Source of the DNA: Bacteroidota bacterium
GTDB lineage: Bacteria > Bacteroidota > Bacteroidia > Chitinophagales > Chitinophagaceae
Assembly: GCA_003175935.1 (NCBI GenBank)
Contig: PSRI01000128.1
Span: 1-64,000 of the forward strand
Direction of reading: 5' to 3'
Length of the DNA stretch: 64,000 nt
Of this stretch, positions 17,702-26,615 are shown piece after piece; position 1 is the stretch's first letter; every line of letters begins with the position of its first letter. The translations under genes and the position numbers were made by a program. The notes under the pieces were generated by a model that ran no database searches, had not been told where the DNA came from, and saw only the letters and a program-made list of their open reading frames with translations.

Positions 17702-18474
17702 TGAACAGGGTTCGTGTAATTCCCGTTTTATTATTGCATAAAGGCGGGCTTGTAAAATCAGTAAAATTTAAAAATTACACCTATGTGGGTGACCCTATCA
17801 ATGCTGTAAAAGTTTTTAATGAGAAGGAGATAGATGAAATAGTAATCTTGGACATTGATGCTACCAAAGAAAAAAGAGGTCCGAATATTTCGAAAGTAAA
17901 GGAAATAGCAGGCGAAGCTTTTATTCCTTTAGCATACGGAGGAGGAATTACTTCAACTAAAGAAATTGAACAGCTATTCCACGAAGGAGTTGAAAAAGTA
18001 ATTCTAAACTATAGTGCCGCAACAAATCCAAATTTGGTGACAGAAGCCGCAAAATTGGTAGGTAGTCAGAGCATTGTTGTATCCATGGATATCAAAAAGA
18101 ATATTTTCGGGAAATACAAGGTTTATATAAAAAACGGATCAGAAAAAATTGAAGAAGATCCTGCTGAATACGCGAAACGGATGCAGGATATAGGAGCAGG
18201 TGAAATTTTTCTGAATTCAATAGACAGAGACGGAACTTATGAAGGCTATGATACAGGCCTAATTCAAAAAATCAGTTCTCAATTGAGCATACCGTTGATT
18301 GCATGTGGAGGTGCTTCTACTGTTGAAGATTTTTATTTGGCGGTTCAACACGGTGCATCTGCTGCTGCAGCAGGTAGTATGTTTGTTTTTCAAAGACCTC
18401 ATAAAGCGGTATTGATTAGCTATCCTTCACAGGAGGAGCTGAAAGAAAAATTATATAGAAGGATAGGATTTTGA
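17701..18474 (+). CDS. HisF-like ammonia-channel subunit lacking the HisF catalytic aspartate
   Basis: The 257-residue (beta/alpha)8 protein resembles imidazole-glycerol-phosphate synthase HisF: YGGGITS, the phosphate-binding ACGGAS and AAAGSMFVF loops are present. The first strand reads RVIPVLLLHKG where true HisF has a CLDV motif with the essential Asp11, so this residue is replaced by leucine; the second Asp (SMDIKK) remains. This fits a protein kept as an ammonia conduit for WbpG and not a histidine enzyme. The start at ATG 17701 overlaps the HisH stop by one base; the track's TTG at 17698 is less likely. Confidence 0.85.
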   Translation: MNRVRVIPVLLLHKGGLVKSVKFKNYTYVGDPINAVKVFNEKEIDEIVILDIDATKEKRGPNISKVKEIAGEAFIPLAYGGGITSTKEIEQLFHEGVEKVILNYSAATNPNLVTEAAKLVGSQSIVVSMDIKKNIFGKYKVYIKNGSEKIEEDPAEYAKRMQDIGAGEIFLNSIDRDGTYEGYDTGLIQKISSQLSIPLIACGGASTVEDFYLAVQHGASAAAAGSMFVFQRPHKAVLISYPSQEELKEKLYRRIGF

Positions 18475-18498
18475 ATTAGTAATGATTTTATTCAAACA

Positions 18499-19551
18499 AT
18501 GATTCTCACTTTAATAGGCGCCCGACCCCAATTCATAAAAGCGGCAGTTGTTTCCAAAGCTTTTTTAGATTCTGGCATTAAAGAAATTATTGTGCATTCT
18601 GGTCAGCACTACGAAGAGAAAATGAGCCAGGTATTTTGGGATGAACTTAGAATTCCACACCCGTTTGCAAATTTGAACGTGGGATCAGGATCTCATTCAG
18701 CACAGACCGCCCAAATATTAGTTGGATTTGAAAAAATCATTCTTGAGCTTGCTGAATTTCCTGAGGCCGTATTGTTGTATGGCGATACAAATACGACAAT
18801 AGCGGGTGCACTGGTCGCCTCTAAAATGCACATACCTGTAATTCATATTGAAGCCGGATTGCGCAGTTTTAACAGGGAGATGCCGGAGGAAATAAATCGA
18901 GTTATAACCGACCATGTCTCCGATATTTTGTTTTGTCCTTCGGATTCTGCTGTAGAACAATTAAAAAAAGAAGGCATAACAAAGAACGTTTTTAATGTTG
19001 GAGATGTGATGTATGATTCATTCCTGGCCTTCTCAGCAATTGCCACTAAACATGCATCCATAAAAAAACTTGTCGGCGATCTGAAGGATTTTATCTTACT
19101 AACGCTACACAGACCGGTTAACACCGATAAAAAAGAAAACCTCGAACAAATTCTCTCATCACTGGGGCAACTGGATTCTAAAATTATATGGCCAGTACAT
19201 CCAAGAAACAGAGCAAACCTCAACAAAATAGCTTTGCCTCAAAATATCAGAATCACCGAACCGCTAACCTATTTTGAAATGTTGCTGGCTTTGGAAGAAT
19301 GCAGTCAGGTCATTACAGACTCAGGTGGTTTACAAAAAGAATCGTATTGGGCAAAAAAACCCTGCATCACTCTGCGCGATGAAACGGAGTGGACTGAAAC
19401 CCTGGTTGGTAATTGGAACCAGCTTGCGAAGGATAATAATTTGCTGGAAAAGATAAACATCAAACCTAAAAATGCATGGTCGCCGCTTTACGGAAAAGGT
19501 GATGCTGCCAGGCAAATTGCCAGCATAACAAAAAAGCTACTCGCCATTTAA
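18499..19551 (+). CDS. UDP-2,3-diacetamido-glucuronate 2-epimerase, WbpI/WlbD-like
   Basis: The 350-residue protein belongs to the non-hydrolysing UDP-HexNAc 2-epimerases (WecB family): GARPQFIKAAVVS, HSGQHYEEKMS, VLLYGDTNTT, EAGLRSFNREMPEEINR and TDSGGLQKE are all in place. The GSGSHSAQTAQ and MPEEINR variants and the pathway neighbours favour the WbpI branch, which makes UDP-ManNAc3NAcA, over plain UDP-GlcNAc 2-epimerase. It lies between the HisF-like and WbpG-like genes. Confidence 0.82.
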   Translation: MILTLIGARPQFIKAAVVSKAFLDSGIKEIIVHSGQHYEEKMSQVFWDELRIPHPFANLNVGSGSHSAQTAQILVGFEKIILELAEFPEAVLLYGDTNTTIAGALVASKMHIPVIHIEAGLRSFNREMPEEINRVITDHVSDILFCPSDSAVEQLKKEGITKNVFNVGDVMYDSFLAFSAIATKHASIKKLVGDLKDFILLTLHRPVNTDKKENLEQILSSLGQLDSKIIWPVHPRNRANLNKIALPQNIRITEPLTYFEMLLALEECSQVITDSGGLQKESYWAKKPCITLRDETEWTETLVGNWNQLAKDNNLLEKINIKPKNAWSPLYGKGDAARQIASITKKLLAI

Positions 19552-19567
19552 CTGAATAAACTTAAAA

Positions 19568-20461
19568 ATGGGTCTAAAAGATTTGATAAGAAACAACAAA
19601 TTGATCAGAAATTTCGCGATCAAAGTAAATCCATTTAATCTCATTGTTCCACCAGGTCATTTTTATAGTCCAATCCCAGACGTTAGTGAAATCAAAAGAA
19701 AGGAAGATTCTATTTTCGATTCAAAAAAAGACGTAAAGGCTATCGATCTGAATGATTCTGTGCAGCAAAATCTGATTGAGGAATTTAGAAAACATTATAA
19801 GCAAATTCCTTTTGAAGATCAACATACAGAACGTTTCAGGTATCATTACAATAATGAAATGTATTCGCATTCAAGTGCCGTCCTTTTATATAGCATGCTG
19901 CTATATTTGAAACCAAAAAGGATTATTGAAGTGGGATCCGGATACACTTCTGCACTGATGCTCGATGTAAATAATATTTTTCTTGAGAACAAAATGCAAC
20001 TCACATTCATCGAGCCCTACCCGAAGAGATTAAAGTCTTTGCTAAAAACATCAGACTATCAAAATGTAACAATCATTGAAGAAAAACTGGAGAACGTAGA
20101 CACTAAAATATTTTCCCAGCTTCAGGAGGACGATATACTATTCATTGATTCAACTCACATATCTAAAATAGGCAGCGACGTTAATACCATACTATTTGAA
20201 ATCCTTCCCCTACTTAACAAAAACGTATATATTCATTTCCACGATATTTTATATCCATTTGAGTACCCGAAGGAATGGATATACAGCGGTCAATTCTGGA
20301 ATGAAGCTTACATGCTAAAGGCGTTCTTAATGTATAATGAAACCTTCAAAATACATTTTTTTAATACCTATGCTACTATGAAATTTGAGGATTCATTCAA
20401 AGACATGCCCCTGTTCACAAAGAATATGGGAGGATGTATTTGGCTGAAAAAAGAAAAATAA
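19568..20461 (+). CDS. Class I SAM methyltransferase-like protein
   Basis: The 297-residue protein has a SAM-binding motif I, RIIEVGSGYTSALML near residue 120, an acidic end of the second strand (FIEPYPKRL) and DILFIDSTHISKIGSD as the motif IV region, as in the Methyltransf_24 group. A C-terminal MGGCIWLKK closes the fold. It is embedded between wbpI-like and wbpG-like genes and probably methylates a sugar or a modifying group of the polymer, but the target cannot be assigned. Confidence 0.65.
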   Translation: MGLKDLIRNNKLIRNFAIKVNPFNLIVPPGHFYSPIPDVSEIKRKEDSIFDSKKDVKAIDLNDSVQQNLIEEFRKHYKQIPFEDQHTERFRYHYNNEMYSHSSAVLLYSMLLYLKPKRIIEVGSGYTSALMLDVNNIFLENKMQLTFIEPYPKRLKSLLKTSDYQNVTIIEEKLENVDTKIFSQLQEDDILFIDSTHISKIGSDVNTILFEILPLLNKNVYIHFHDILYPFEYPKEWIYSGQFWNEAYMLKAFLMYNETFKIHFFNTYATMKFEDSFKDMPLFTKNMGGCIWLKKEK

Positions 20462-20464
20462 GTC

Positions 20465-21607
20465 ATGAGTTACAGAATTTTCCAAATGTGCAAGAGGTGT
20501 GTGATGGATACTACCGACCCCGATATCATATTCGACGAGCAGGGTATATGCAATCACTGCAAAGATTTTGATATAAAATTTGCAAAACTTCCCAAAACAA
20601 GTTTCCAGGAATCAACATTCTTTCAGGATTCAATTAAGGAGATTAAGGATAGCACCCGGGGGAAAGATTACAATTGCATTCTGGGATTAAGTGGAGGAAC
20701 CGACAGTTCTTTTTTGGCATATCTCTGTAAAGAATCAGGATTAAAGCCTCTTGTTGTCCATTTCGATAATGGATGGAACACAGAATTCGCTATTCGCAAT
20801 ATTGAAAACCTGGTGAACAAACTCAATTTTGAATTGTACACCTATGTAATCAATTGGGAAGAGTTCAAAGATCTGCAGCTATCCTATTTCAGGGCATCTG
20901 TTATTGATCTTGAAGTTCCAACAGATCACCTCATTTTTGGCGCACTATTTAAGATTGCAAAAAAATATAAGATTCATAACATCCTTTCAGGCTACAACCT
21001 TACATCTGAAGGCACCATGCCAAAGGCCTGGCTGTACGAATATAAATTCGACAGGGCCAACATGAAGGATATCCATAAAAAATTCGGTACTGGTAAAATG
21101 AGTCATCTTCCCACACTTGGTTTATGGGAAAGAACCATGTACCAAAAATTCTATCGGTTCAAACAGTATCATTTGTTGCAGACTTTTTATTATGATAAAA
21201 TCCAGGCGAAGAAATTACTTACTGAAAAATTTGACTGGAAAGATTACGGCGGCAAACATTTTGAATCTGTTTTTACCAGATTTTACCAGGGATATTTCTT
21301 ACCACAGAAATTTGGTATAGATAAGAGAAAAGCACACCTTTCAACTTTGATTTGTGCGGGGCAAATGACGAGAGAAGATGCACTCGCGGAATTGCAACAT
21401 CCTCCATATGATCCCCAATTGCAAAAAGATGATATCGAATATGTGTGTAAGAAATGGGGCATATCGAGAGAAGAATTTGATGAAATCATGAAAGCCCCGG
21501 TAAGACAGCATAGTGAATTTCATGAAGAGCTTGAACTTGAAAAGAAACTGCATAAATTAATACAGTACGTAAAACCGCTGATTCCATCAAAGCTTCGGAA
21601 TGCTTAA
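20465..21607 (+). CDS. N-acetyl sugar amidotransferase, WbpG-like
   Basis: The 380-residue protein starts with the WbpG signature: cysteine pairs in MCKRCVMDTTDPDIIFD and GICNHCKDFD, probably a zinc site. It then has the PP-loop LGLSGGTDSSFLAYL, which binds ATP and activates the acetamido group for attack by ammonia. Together with the HisH/HisF-like pair it would form the acetamidino group of ManNAc3NAmA-type sugars. The trio is split by the epimerase and a methyltransferase-like gene, but all are in one operon. The stop overlaps the next start by 8 bp. Confidence 0.9.
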   Translation: MSYRIFQMCKRCVMDTTDPDIIFDEQGICNHCKDFDIKFAKLPKTSFQESTFFQDSIKEIKDSTRGKDYNCILGLSGGTDSSFLAYLCKESGLKPLVVHFDNGWNTEFAIRNIENLVNKLNFELYTYVINWEEFKDLQLSYFRASVIDLEVPTDHLIFGALFKIAKKYKIHNILSGYNLTSEGTMPKAWLYEYKFDRANMKDIHKKFGTGKMSHLPTLGLWERTMYQKFYRFKQYHLLQTFYYDKIQAKKLLTEKFDWKDYGGKHFESVFTRFYQGYFLPQKFGIDKRKAHLSTLICAGQMTREDALAELQHPPYDPQLQKDDIEYVCKKWGISREEFDEIMKAPVRQHSEFHEELELEKKLHKLIQYVKPLIPSKLRNA

Positions 21608-22943
21608 AGTACTGTTTCTAACCTTTGAATTTAATCCGGTTCAAACTACAGGAAACTTCAGGCCGGCTAAATTTGTTAAGTACCTCAGGGATTTTGGTAT
21701 CGACCCCATTGTAATCTGCGGAGATGAAAAAAGCATTCTGCAATATTACATATCCGGGAAATTGAGTCCTGCGCTGGCTAAAGAAATTCCTGACGAAATT
21801 GAAGTAAATCGAATTCCATTCTCAAAGCCATATAAACCAAAATCTAAGTACTCACAATTCTTATATTACTCAGATCCACTTTACAAACACTGGAGCAGGA
21901 ATGTTTATCCGGTAGTTGATAAAATCCTGGAGAATGATAAACAAATAAGGGCGGTTATTGTAACGGTTCCTCCATTCAGCATCGGAACAATCGCCCGAAA
22001 AATTGCTGCAAAACATAAGCTTCCTCTCATCGTTGATTTGAGAGACGCCTGGTCCGATCAGGGACAGTTTCCATATTTTACCAGGCTGCATTATTACATC
22101 AACAGAATTTTTGAAAAAAGGTTACTTAAAAGGGCTGATGCAATTGTTGCGGTAACTAAGGAGCTGGCGAATATTTATGAGCATTCAAATCCGGAACTGA
22201 ATAAGGACAAATTTGAGATTGTCTACAATAATTTTGATAATTATAAATTTGAAGCAGGTCAAAAAATTGAAGGAGTTTCTGTTACCTCAGTTCCTAAATA
22301 TATCATTGGCTACATAGGTTCATTTTATTATACCACGGAAGCTGAGACACTCAAAAAAACTTCGTGGTGGAAAAGAAAAGGACCAAGAAAATTGTTTTAT
22401 TACCCTGTTAAAGAAGAATGGATTTATAGAAGTCCATATTTCTTGTTCAAGAGCCTCAATCTCATTTTTAAAAAACATCCCGAGCTCCGTTCAAAAATAT
22501 TTTTTGGACATATTGGCCATACGCCATCCTGGATGCAGAATATGGCAAAAGAATTCGGAATCGAAAAAAATATTATCAATTACGGCTTTACGGACGCGGG
22601 AGAAGTAAGAAAGCTGGCGGAAAATTTTAACGCCATGCTTATAACAACCGAGAAAATTGATGGAAATAAGAGTTTTTGTTTACCCTCAAAAACTTTCGAC
22701 TATGTCAAATACAACAGGCCAATTCTTGCACTCGTAAAAAATGGAGACCTAAAGGATTTCCTTAATAAAGGTGGAATGTCGGTTGTAATTGACCCTGATA
22801 ATTTAGATGACGAAATTGGTGTTTTGGAAGAATTCCTTTTGAAAGGAAAAACATTTTTCCCCGACGGTAATTACATCAATAAATTTCATTCAAAAGAACA
22901 AACCCATCTACTGGCAGATATAATCCGTAAAGTTGTTAAGTAG
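21600..22943 (+). CDS. Glycosyltransferase, GT4-like
   Basis: The 447-residue GT-B protein begins LKVLFLTFEFNPVQTTGNFRPAKF, with the glycine-rich acceptor loop, and has LIVDLRDAWSDQG and RADAIVAVTKEL, typical of GT4 enzymes of the WbuB/WbpH type. The C-terminal domain has YIIGYIGSFYY and SFCLPSKTFDYVKYNRPILAL for donor binding. It overlaps the WbpG-like gene, so it may act on the amidino sugar; this is only positional evidence. Confidence 0.85.
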   Translation: MLKVLFLTFEFNPVQTTGNFRPAKFVKYLRDFGIDPIVICGDEKSILQYYISGKLSPALAKEIPDEIEVNRIPFSKPYKPKSKYSQFLYYSDPLYKHWSRNVYPVVDKILENDKQIRAVIVTVPPFSIGTIARKIAAKHKLPLIVDLRDAWSDQGQFPYFTRLHYYINRIFEKRLLKRADAIVAVTKELANIYEHSNPELNKDKFEIVYNNFDNYKFEAGQKIEGVSVTSVPKYIIGYIGSFYYTTEAETLKKTSWWKRKGPRKLFYYPVKEEWIYRSPYFLFKSLNLIFKKHPELRSKIFFGHIGHTPSWMQNMAKEFGIEKNIINYGFTDAGEVRKLAENFNAMLITTEKIDGNKSFCLPSKTFDYVKYNRPILALVKNGDLKDFLNKGGMSVVIDPDNLDDEIGVLEEFLLKGKTFFPDGNYINKFHSKEQTHLLADIIRKVVK

Positions 22944-22962
22944 CAACTTTTCTCAGCAACTA

Positions 22963-23997
22963 ATGAAAATTTCCATATGTATCCCTCAATATAATCGCAT
23001 CCATTTTTTGTTGCAGGCCCTTGCAATAATTGAGGAACAGACCTACTCAAACATTGAGGTGGTTGTAAGTGACGATTGCTCGAGCGATGATACTCCTGAG
23101 GAAATCGGGAGATTAAAATCTATTTATAAATACCCGATCGTTTATCATCGTAATTCAAGAAACCTGGGATATGATGCCAACTACCGCCAATCCGTGGCCC
23201 TGGCTACGGGTGAATATTGCATTGTAATTGGCAATGATGATAGTATTTTCGGCAAAGATAGTATTCATAATCTTGTAGAATTTATTAAGGAAAATCAATA
23301 TCCTGAAATCGGATTTGCAAATTTTGTAGAAGCTAAAAATACTGGTGTTACTATCCATCGGGCAAGGACAACCGAAGTATTGGGATCCGGTCCGGATGTG
23401 GCTATGAACTATTATAGTTGCTTTAGTTTTGTAGGCGGATTAATCTATAAGAAATCGGCATTTGATCAATACAATACTTCCAAACATGATGGCAGCATTT
23501 ACGCGCAGGTATATTTGGGATGTTTAATGATAGCCTCCGGATGCAGGTTATTTTCTATTAAAGAACCGATCGTAATTAAAGACCTGGAAGTGAAAGAAGA
23601 AGAGAGAAAATCTTATAAAGATGTAATCGCGAGGAAATGGAAAGACTATAAAATGGAGCAGGGAGGACTCCCATCTGTCATTAATGTATTGATCGATGCC
23701 TTCAGAGATGCAAGAGTTTTAACGCCAGCTATAATTTTCAAAATATTCAGGAGAATATACGGTGTAACCTATCCACATTGGATTCTGGATTATAAGAGCA
23801 ACGGAGCCTTCCCTGCTGCAATGGGCCTGGTACACGGACTTTGGCCCGGAAAGTTGGATAATTTTAGACTTTTGAGTTTTTTCAATAGAGCAAAAATTCG
23901 GATTATTTATTTCTTTGTTTCTGTGACCGCACTCCTTACACCCGTATTCGTTTACCAGGCAATTCGAACGAGGCTTTACGACTGGATGAAAAAATAA
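22963..23997 (+). CDS. Family 2 glycosyltransferase
   Basis: The GT-A fold enzyme of about 344 residues begins MKISICIPQYNRIHFLLQAL, followed by VVVSDDCSSDDT and the DXD-like IGNDDSIF. The ORF track starts at an upstream TTG; the ATG at 22963 gives the standard start. A C-terminal hydrophobic segment (IRIIYFFVSVTALLTPVFVY) suggests membrane attachment. It adds one sugar of the repeat unit. Confidence 0.87.
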   Translation: MKISICIPQYNRIHFLLQALAIIEEQTYSNIEVVVSDDCSSDDTPEEIGRLKSIYKYPIVYHRNSRNLGYDANYRQSVALATGEYCIVIGNDDSIFGKDSIHNLVEFIKENQYPEIGFANFVEAKNTGVTIHRARTTEVLGSGPDVAMNYYSCFSFVGGLIYKKSAFDQYNTSKHDGSIYAQVYLGCLMIASGCRLFSIKEPIVIKDLEVKEEERKSYKDVIARKWKDYKMEQGGLPSVINVLIDAFRDARVLTPAIIFKIFRRIYGVTYPHWILDYKSNGAFPAAMGLVHGLWPGKLDNFRLLSFFNRAKIRIIYFFVSVTALLTPVFVYQAIRTRLYDWMKK

Positions 23998-24018
23998 TTT
24001 CACAATTTTATCTTATTG

Positions 24019-25041
24019 ATGAGTAAAATTAAAATGTATTTCTTTGGAGGAGATGACACGTTTGGACTTTGTCCCTCTTATGTGCGTTCTGCCAAAAAAT
24101 TGAATTACGATATAGAGCTTTTTGATTTTGACAGAGAATTTGCGCAAAATGTTCGATATGGAAAATTCGGAAAAATACTTTCTACTTATTTAACAGTTGA
24201 TGCATGGATTCACAAAACCAATAGAAAGTTTATTGTAAGGGCGATGAAAACTCAGCCTGATCTGATACTTGTATTCACCAATTATCATATAACATCCGGG
24301 GCTCTACTATTTCTGAGATCGGTCCTTCCGAAAACAAAATTCATTTTGGTTTGGCCGGATTCACTTGCGAATATCAAACAACATGTTTTAACAAGTGCTC
24401 CTCTTTACGATGCAGTTGCCACCCTGAGTAGTAATTCTATTTCGCATTTTGAAAATATTGGATTTAAAAAAGCGTTTTGGTTGCCTCTTGCAGGTGATCC
24501 TTCCATTCATAGTGCAACAAGCACTGAAGAATTTGATTATGATGTTTCATTCGTTGGAGGCTGGAGGCCGGAAAGAGAAGCCGCAATGGCAACTATAGTA
24601 AAGAATTTCCCCGAAAAAAAAATTGTTATTCATGGGGCAGACTGGAAACGTTTTTGCAAAGACAAAAATCTGCTTTCGCTTTGTTCGGGCAGATGGTTAT
24701 TCGGACAGGAAATGGCAAATTGTTTTAGTCGAAGTAGGGTAAATGTCAATGTGATTGACGATACAAATTATCCGGCAGCAAATATGAGGTTTTTTGAAAT
24801 CCCAACGGCTGGCGGATTGGAACTTGTATCTGCCTGCCCGGAAATGGAGAACATATTCAAAAACCGAATTGAGGTTTTATATTTCACAGATGAAAAATCG
24901 CTGATTGAAAATATTCAATTCGTATTCGACAATCCTGGCGAAGCAAAAAGAATACGCACTCAGGCAAAAGAATTAATTAACCGCGAACACAATTACGACT
25001 TACGTTTACAATCCATCTTAAAATACTGTGAGCTCATATGA
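24019..25041 (+). CDS. CgeB-like glycosyltransferase
   Basis: The 340-residue protein has the layout of CgeB/spore-maturation type transferases: an N-terminal YFFGGDDTFGLCPSYVRSAKKL, then YDVSFVGGWRPERE, and the C-terminal NMRFFEIPTAGGLELVSACPEM block that matches the family's nucleotide-binding region. The ATG at 24019 is preferred over the adjacent TTG. It probably transfers a sugar in the repeat unit. Stop and next start overlap as ATGA. Confidence 0.75.
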   Translation: MSKIKMYFFGGDDTFGLCPSYVRSAKKLNYDIELFDFDREFAQNVRYGKFGKILSTYLTVDAWIHKTNRKFIVRAMKTQPDLILVFTNYHITSGALLFLRSVLPKTKFILVWPDSLANIKQHVLTSAPLYDAVATLSSNSISHFENIGFKKAFWLPLAGDPSIHSATSTEEFDYDVSFVGGWRPEREAAMATIVKNFPEKKIVIHGADWKRFCKDKNLLSLCSGRWLFGQEMANCFSRSRVNVNVIDDTNYPAANMRFFEIPTAGGLELVSACPEMENIFKNRIEVLYFTDEKSLIENIQFVFDNPGEAKRIRTQAKELINREHNYDLRLQSILKYCELI

Positions 25042-25973
25042 ATTTCAAGCATAAGATATTGATCACCGGCGGTGCCGGTTTTATTCCAAGTTCACTAGCT
25101 GAAAAACTTTTGTCAAACCCCGACAATTTTGTGGTGCTTACCGATAATATGGTAACCGGACAGTCGAAGAATATTCCCAAGCATCCCAATTGCAGGTTCA
25201 TCAAGGCTGATGTGAATTCTTATGAAGATATCGCTCCAATAATGACCACTGTGGGATTCGACTTTGTATTTCATTATGCCGCAATGGTCGGAGTTTTGAG
25301 AACCCTCGAAAACCCTGTTGGAGTGCTGGATGATATAAAAGGATTGCAAAATATCTTTCAATTATGCAAAAACACGGGAGTTAAAAGGGTTTATTACTCA
25401 TCATCATCCGAAGTGTATGGGGAACCCGTTCATTTGCCTCAACACGAATATGAAACTCCTCTGAATTCCCGCTTACCCTACGCCGTTGTAAAAAATATAG
25501 GTGAGTGTTTCTGCAGAAGCTATGCCAAAGAGCACAATCTTCCCTATACGATTTTGAGATTCTTTAATACTTATGGCCCCAAACAAAGCCCGGATTTTGT
25601 TATCTCTAAATTCCTTCATGCTGCAATGAGGGGTAAGGACATTACGATTTACGGTGATGGATCACAAACACGTACATTCTGTTATATTGATGATAATGTG
25701 GAGTTCACTGAAAAAATTTTCAACGGAAACTTGTTTGTAAACGATGTAGTAAACGTTGGTAATGCAGAATTGACAACGATTAATAGTTTGGTTGAAACTA
25801 TCATCAAAGTTTCAGGGTCAAAATCTAAAATTATTAATCTTCCTCCTTTGAAAGAAGGAGATATGACACGTAGACAGCCAGACAATTCCAAAATGCTTTC
25901 TGTTTTAAACCGAGAACTTTTACCACTGGAAGAAGGGCTTAAAAGAATAATAAAGATTAATAATTTTTCTTAA
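25038..25973 (+). CDS. NAD-dependent epimerase/dehydratase (extended SDR)
   Basis: The 311-residue extended SDR has [16 protein letters not shown] at the start, with proline in place of the third glycine of the dinucleotide loop, SSSSEVYGEP, and YAVVK as the YxxxK site. RFFNTYGPKQSPDFVISKF and GDGSQTRTFCYIDD follow the UDP-glucuronate decarboxylase/epimerase pattern. The replaced glycine is unusual, but all other motifs are intact. It forms a nucleotide-sugar precursor of unknown identity. Confidence 0.75.
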   Translation: MNFKHKILITGGAGFIPSSLAEKLLSNPDNFVVLTDNMVTGQSKNIPKHPNCRFIKADVNSYEDIAPIMTTVGFDFVFHYAAMVGVLRTLENPVGVLDDIKGLQNIFQLCKNTGVKRVYYSSSSEVYGEPVHLPQHEYETPLNSRLPYAVVKNIGECFCRSYAKEHNLPYTILRFFNTYGPKQSPDFVISKFLHAAMRGKDITIYGDGSQTRTFCYIDDNVEFTEKIFNGNLFVNDVVNVGNAELTTINSLVETIIKVSGSKSKIINLPPLKEGDMTRRQPDNSKMLSVLNRELLPLEEGLKRIIKINNFS

Positions 25974-26011
25974 GTCAATAGATCATTTCTTCATCCCGGA
26001 TTGCTCAAATT

Positions 26012-26581
26012 GTGAAAGATAGTCCGCTTAAACGAACCCTTACCGGTCCATACCAATTTTTTAAGTATCTCACTGATTACTTTTTCAGGGAATGGATCAT
26101 GTTCATTCCTTTTCATGCAGTGAGAAATTTTTTTATCAGGCAAACTGTGAAATCCGTCGGAAAAAATACAAGCTTTTTAATGGGTGTGGAATTTCGCCAT
26201 GGAGAAAATATCACGATTGGAAATAATTGTGTAATTAATAAAAAAGTTTTGCTCGACGGTAGAGGAGGAAAACTTACAATTGGGAACAATGTCGATATTG
26301 CCCAGGAAACAAATATCTGGACTCTTGAACACGACGTCAATAGCGATTATCATTCCGATGCAGGTGGTGATGTAACTGTTGAAGATTATGTTTGGCTTGC
26401 ATCCAGAGTAACTGTATTACCAGGAGTGAGGATTGGGAGAGGCGCCGTGGTAGCGTCAAACAGTGTGGTTACAAAAGATGTTCCTCCCATGGCCATCGTT
26501 GCAGGAATCCCCGCAAAAATAATTGGTGAGCGAAAGAGTGGACTTAAGTATAATCTTAAGCATGCACCCTGGTTTCAATAA
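26012..26581 (+). CDS. LbH-type acyltransferase
   Basis: The 189-residue protein has an N-terminal amphipathic region and hexapeptide repeats ([33 protein letters not shown]), a loop with LEHDVNS that bears the catalytic histidine, and [21 protein letters not shown]. It resembles serine/maltose-type O-acetyltransferases of capsule loci. No upstream ATG is in frame, so the GTG at 26012 is taken as start. It probably acetylates the polymer or a precursor. Confidence 0.78.
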   Translation: MKDSPLKRTLTGPYQFFKYLTDYFFREWIMFIPFHAVRNFFIRQTVKSVGKNTSFLMGVEFRHGENITIGNNCVINKKVLLDGRGGKLTIGNNVDIAQETNIWTLEHDVNSDYHSDAGGDVTVEDYVWLASRVTVLPGVRIGRGAVVASNSVVTKDVPPMAIVAGIPAKIIGERKSGLKYNLKHAPWFQ

Positions 26582-26615
26582 TTGAACAGCTGAAATTTTC
26601 AGACCGGCAATAAGT

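Noticed and set aside
17084-18474. Fragment of a histidine biosynthesis operon
   Set aside because: No other his genes are present, the HisF-like protein lacks the first catalytic aspartate, and a WbpG-like gene follows.
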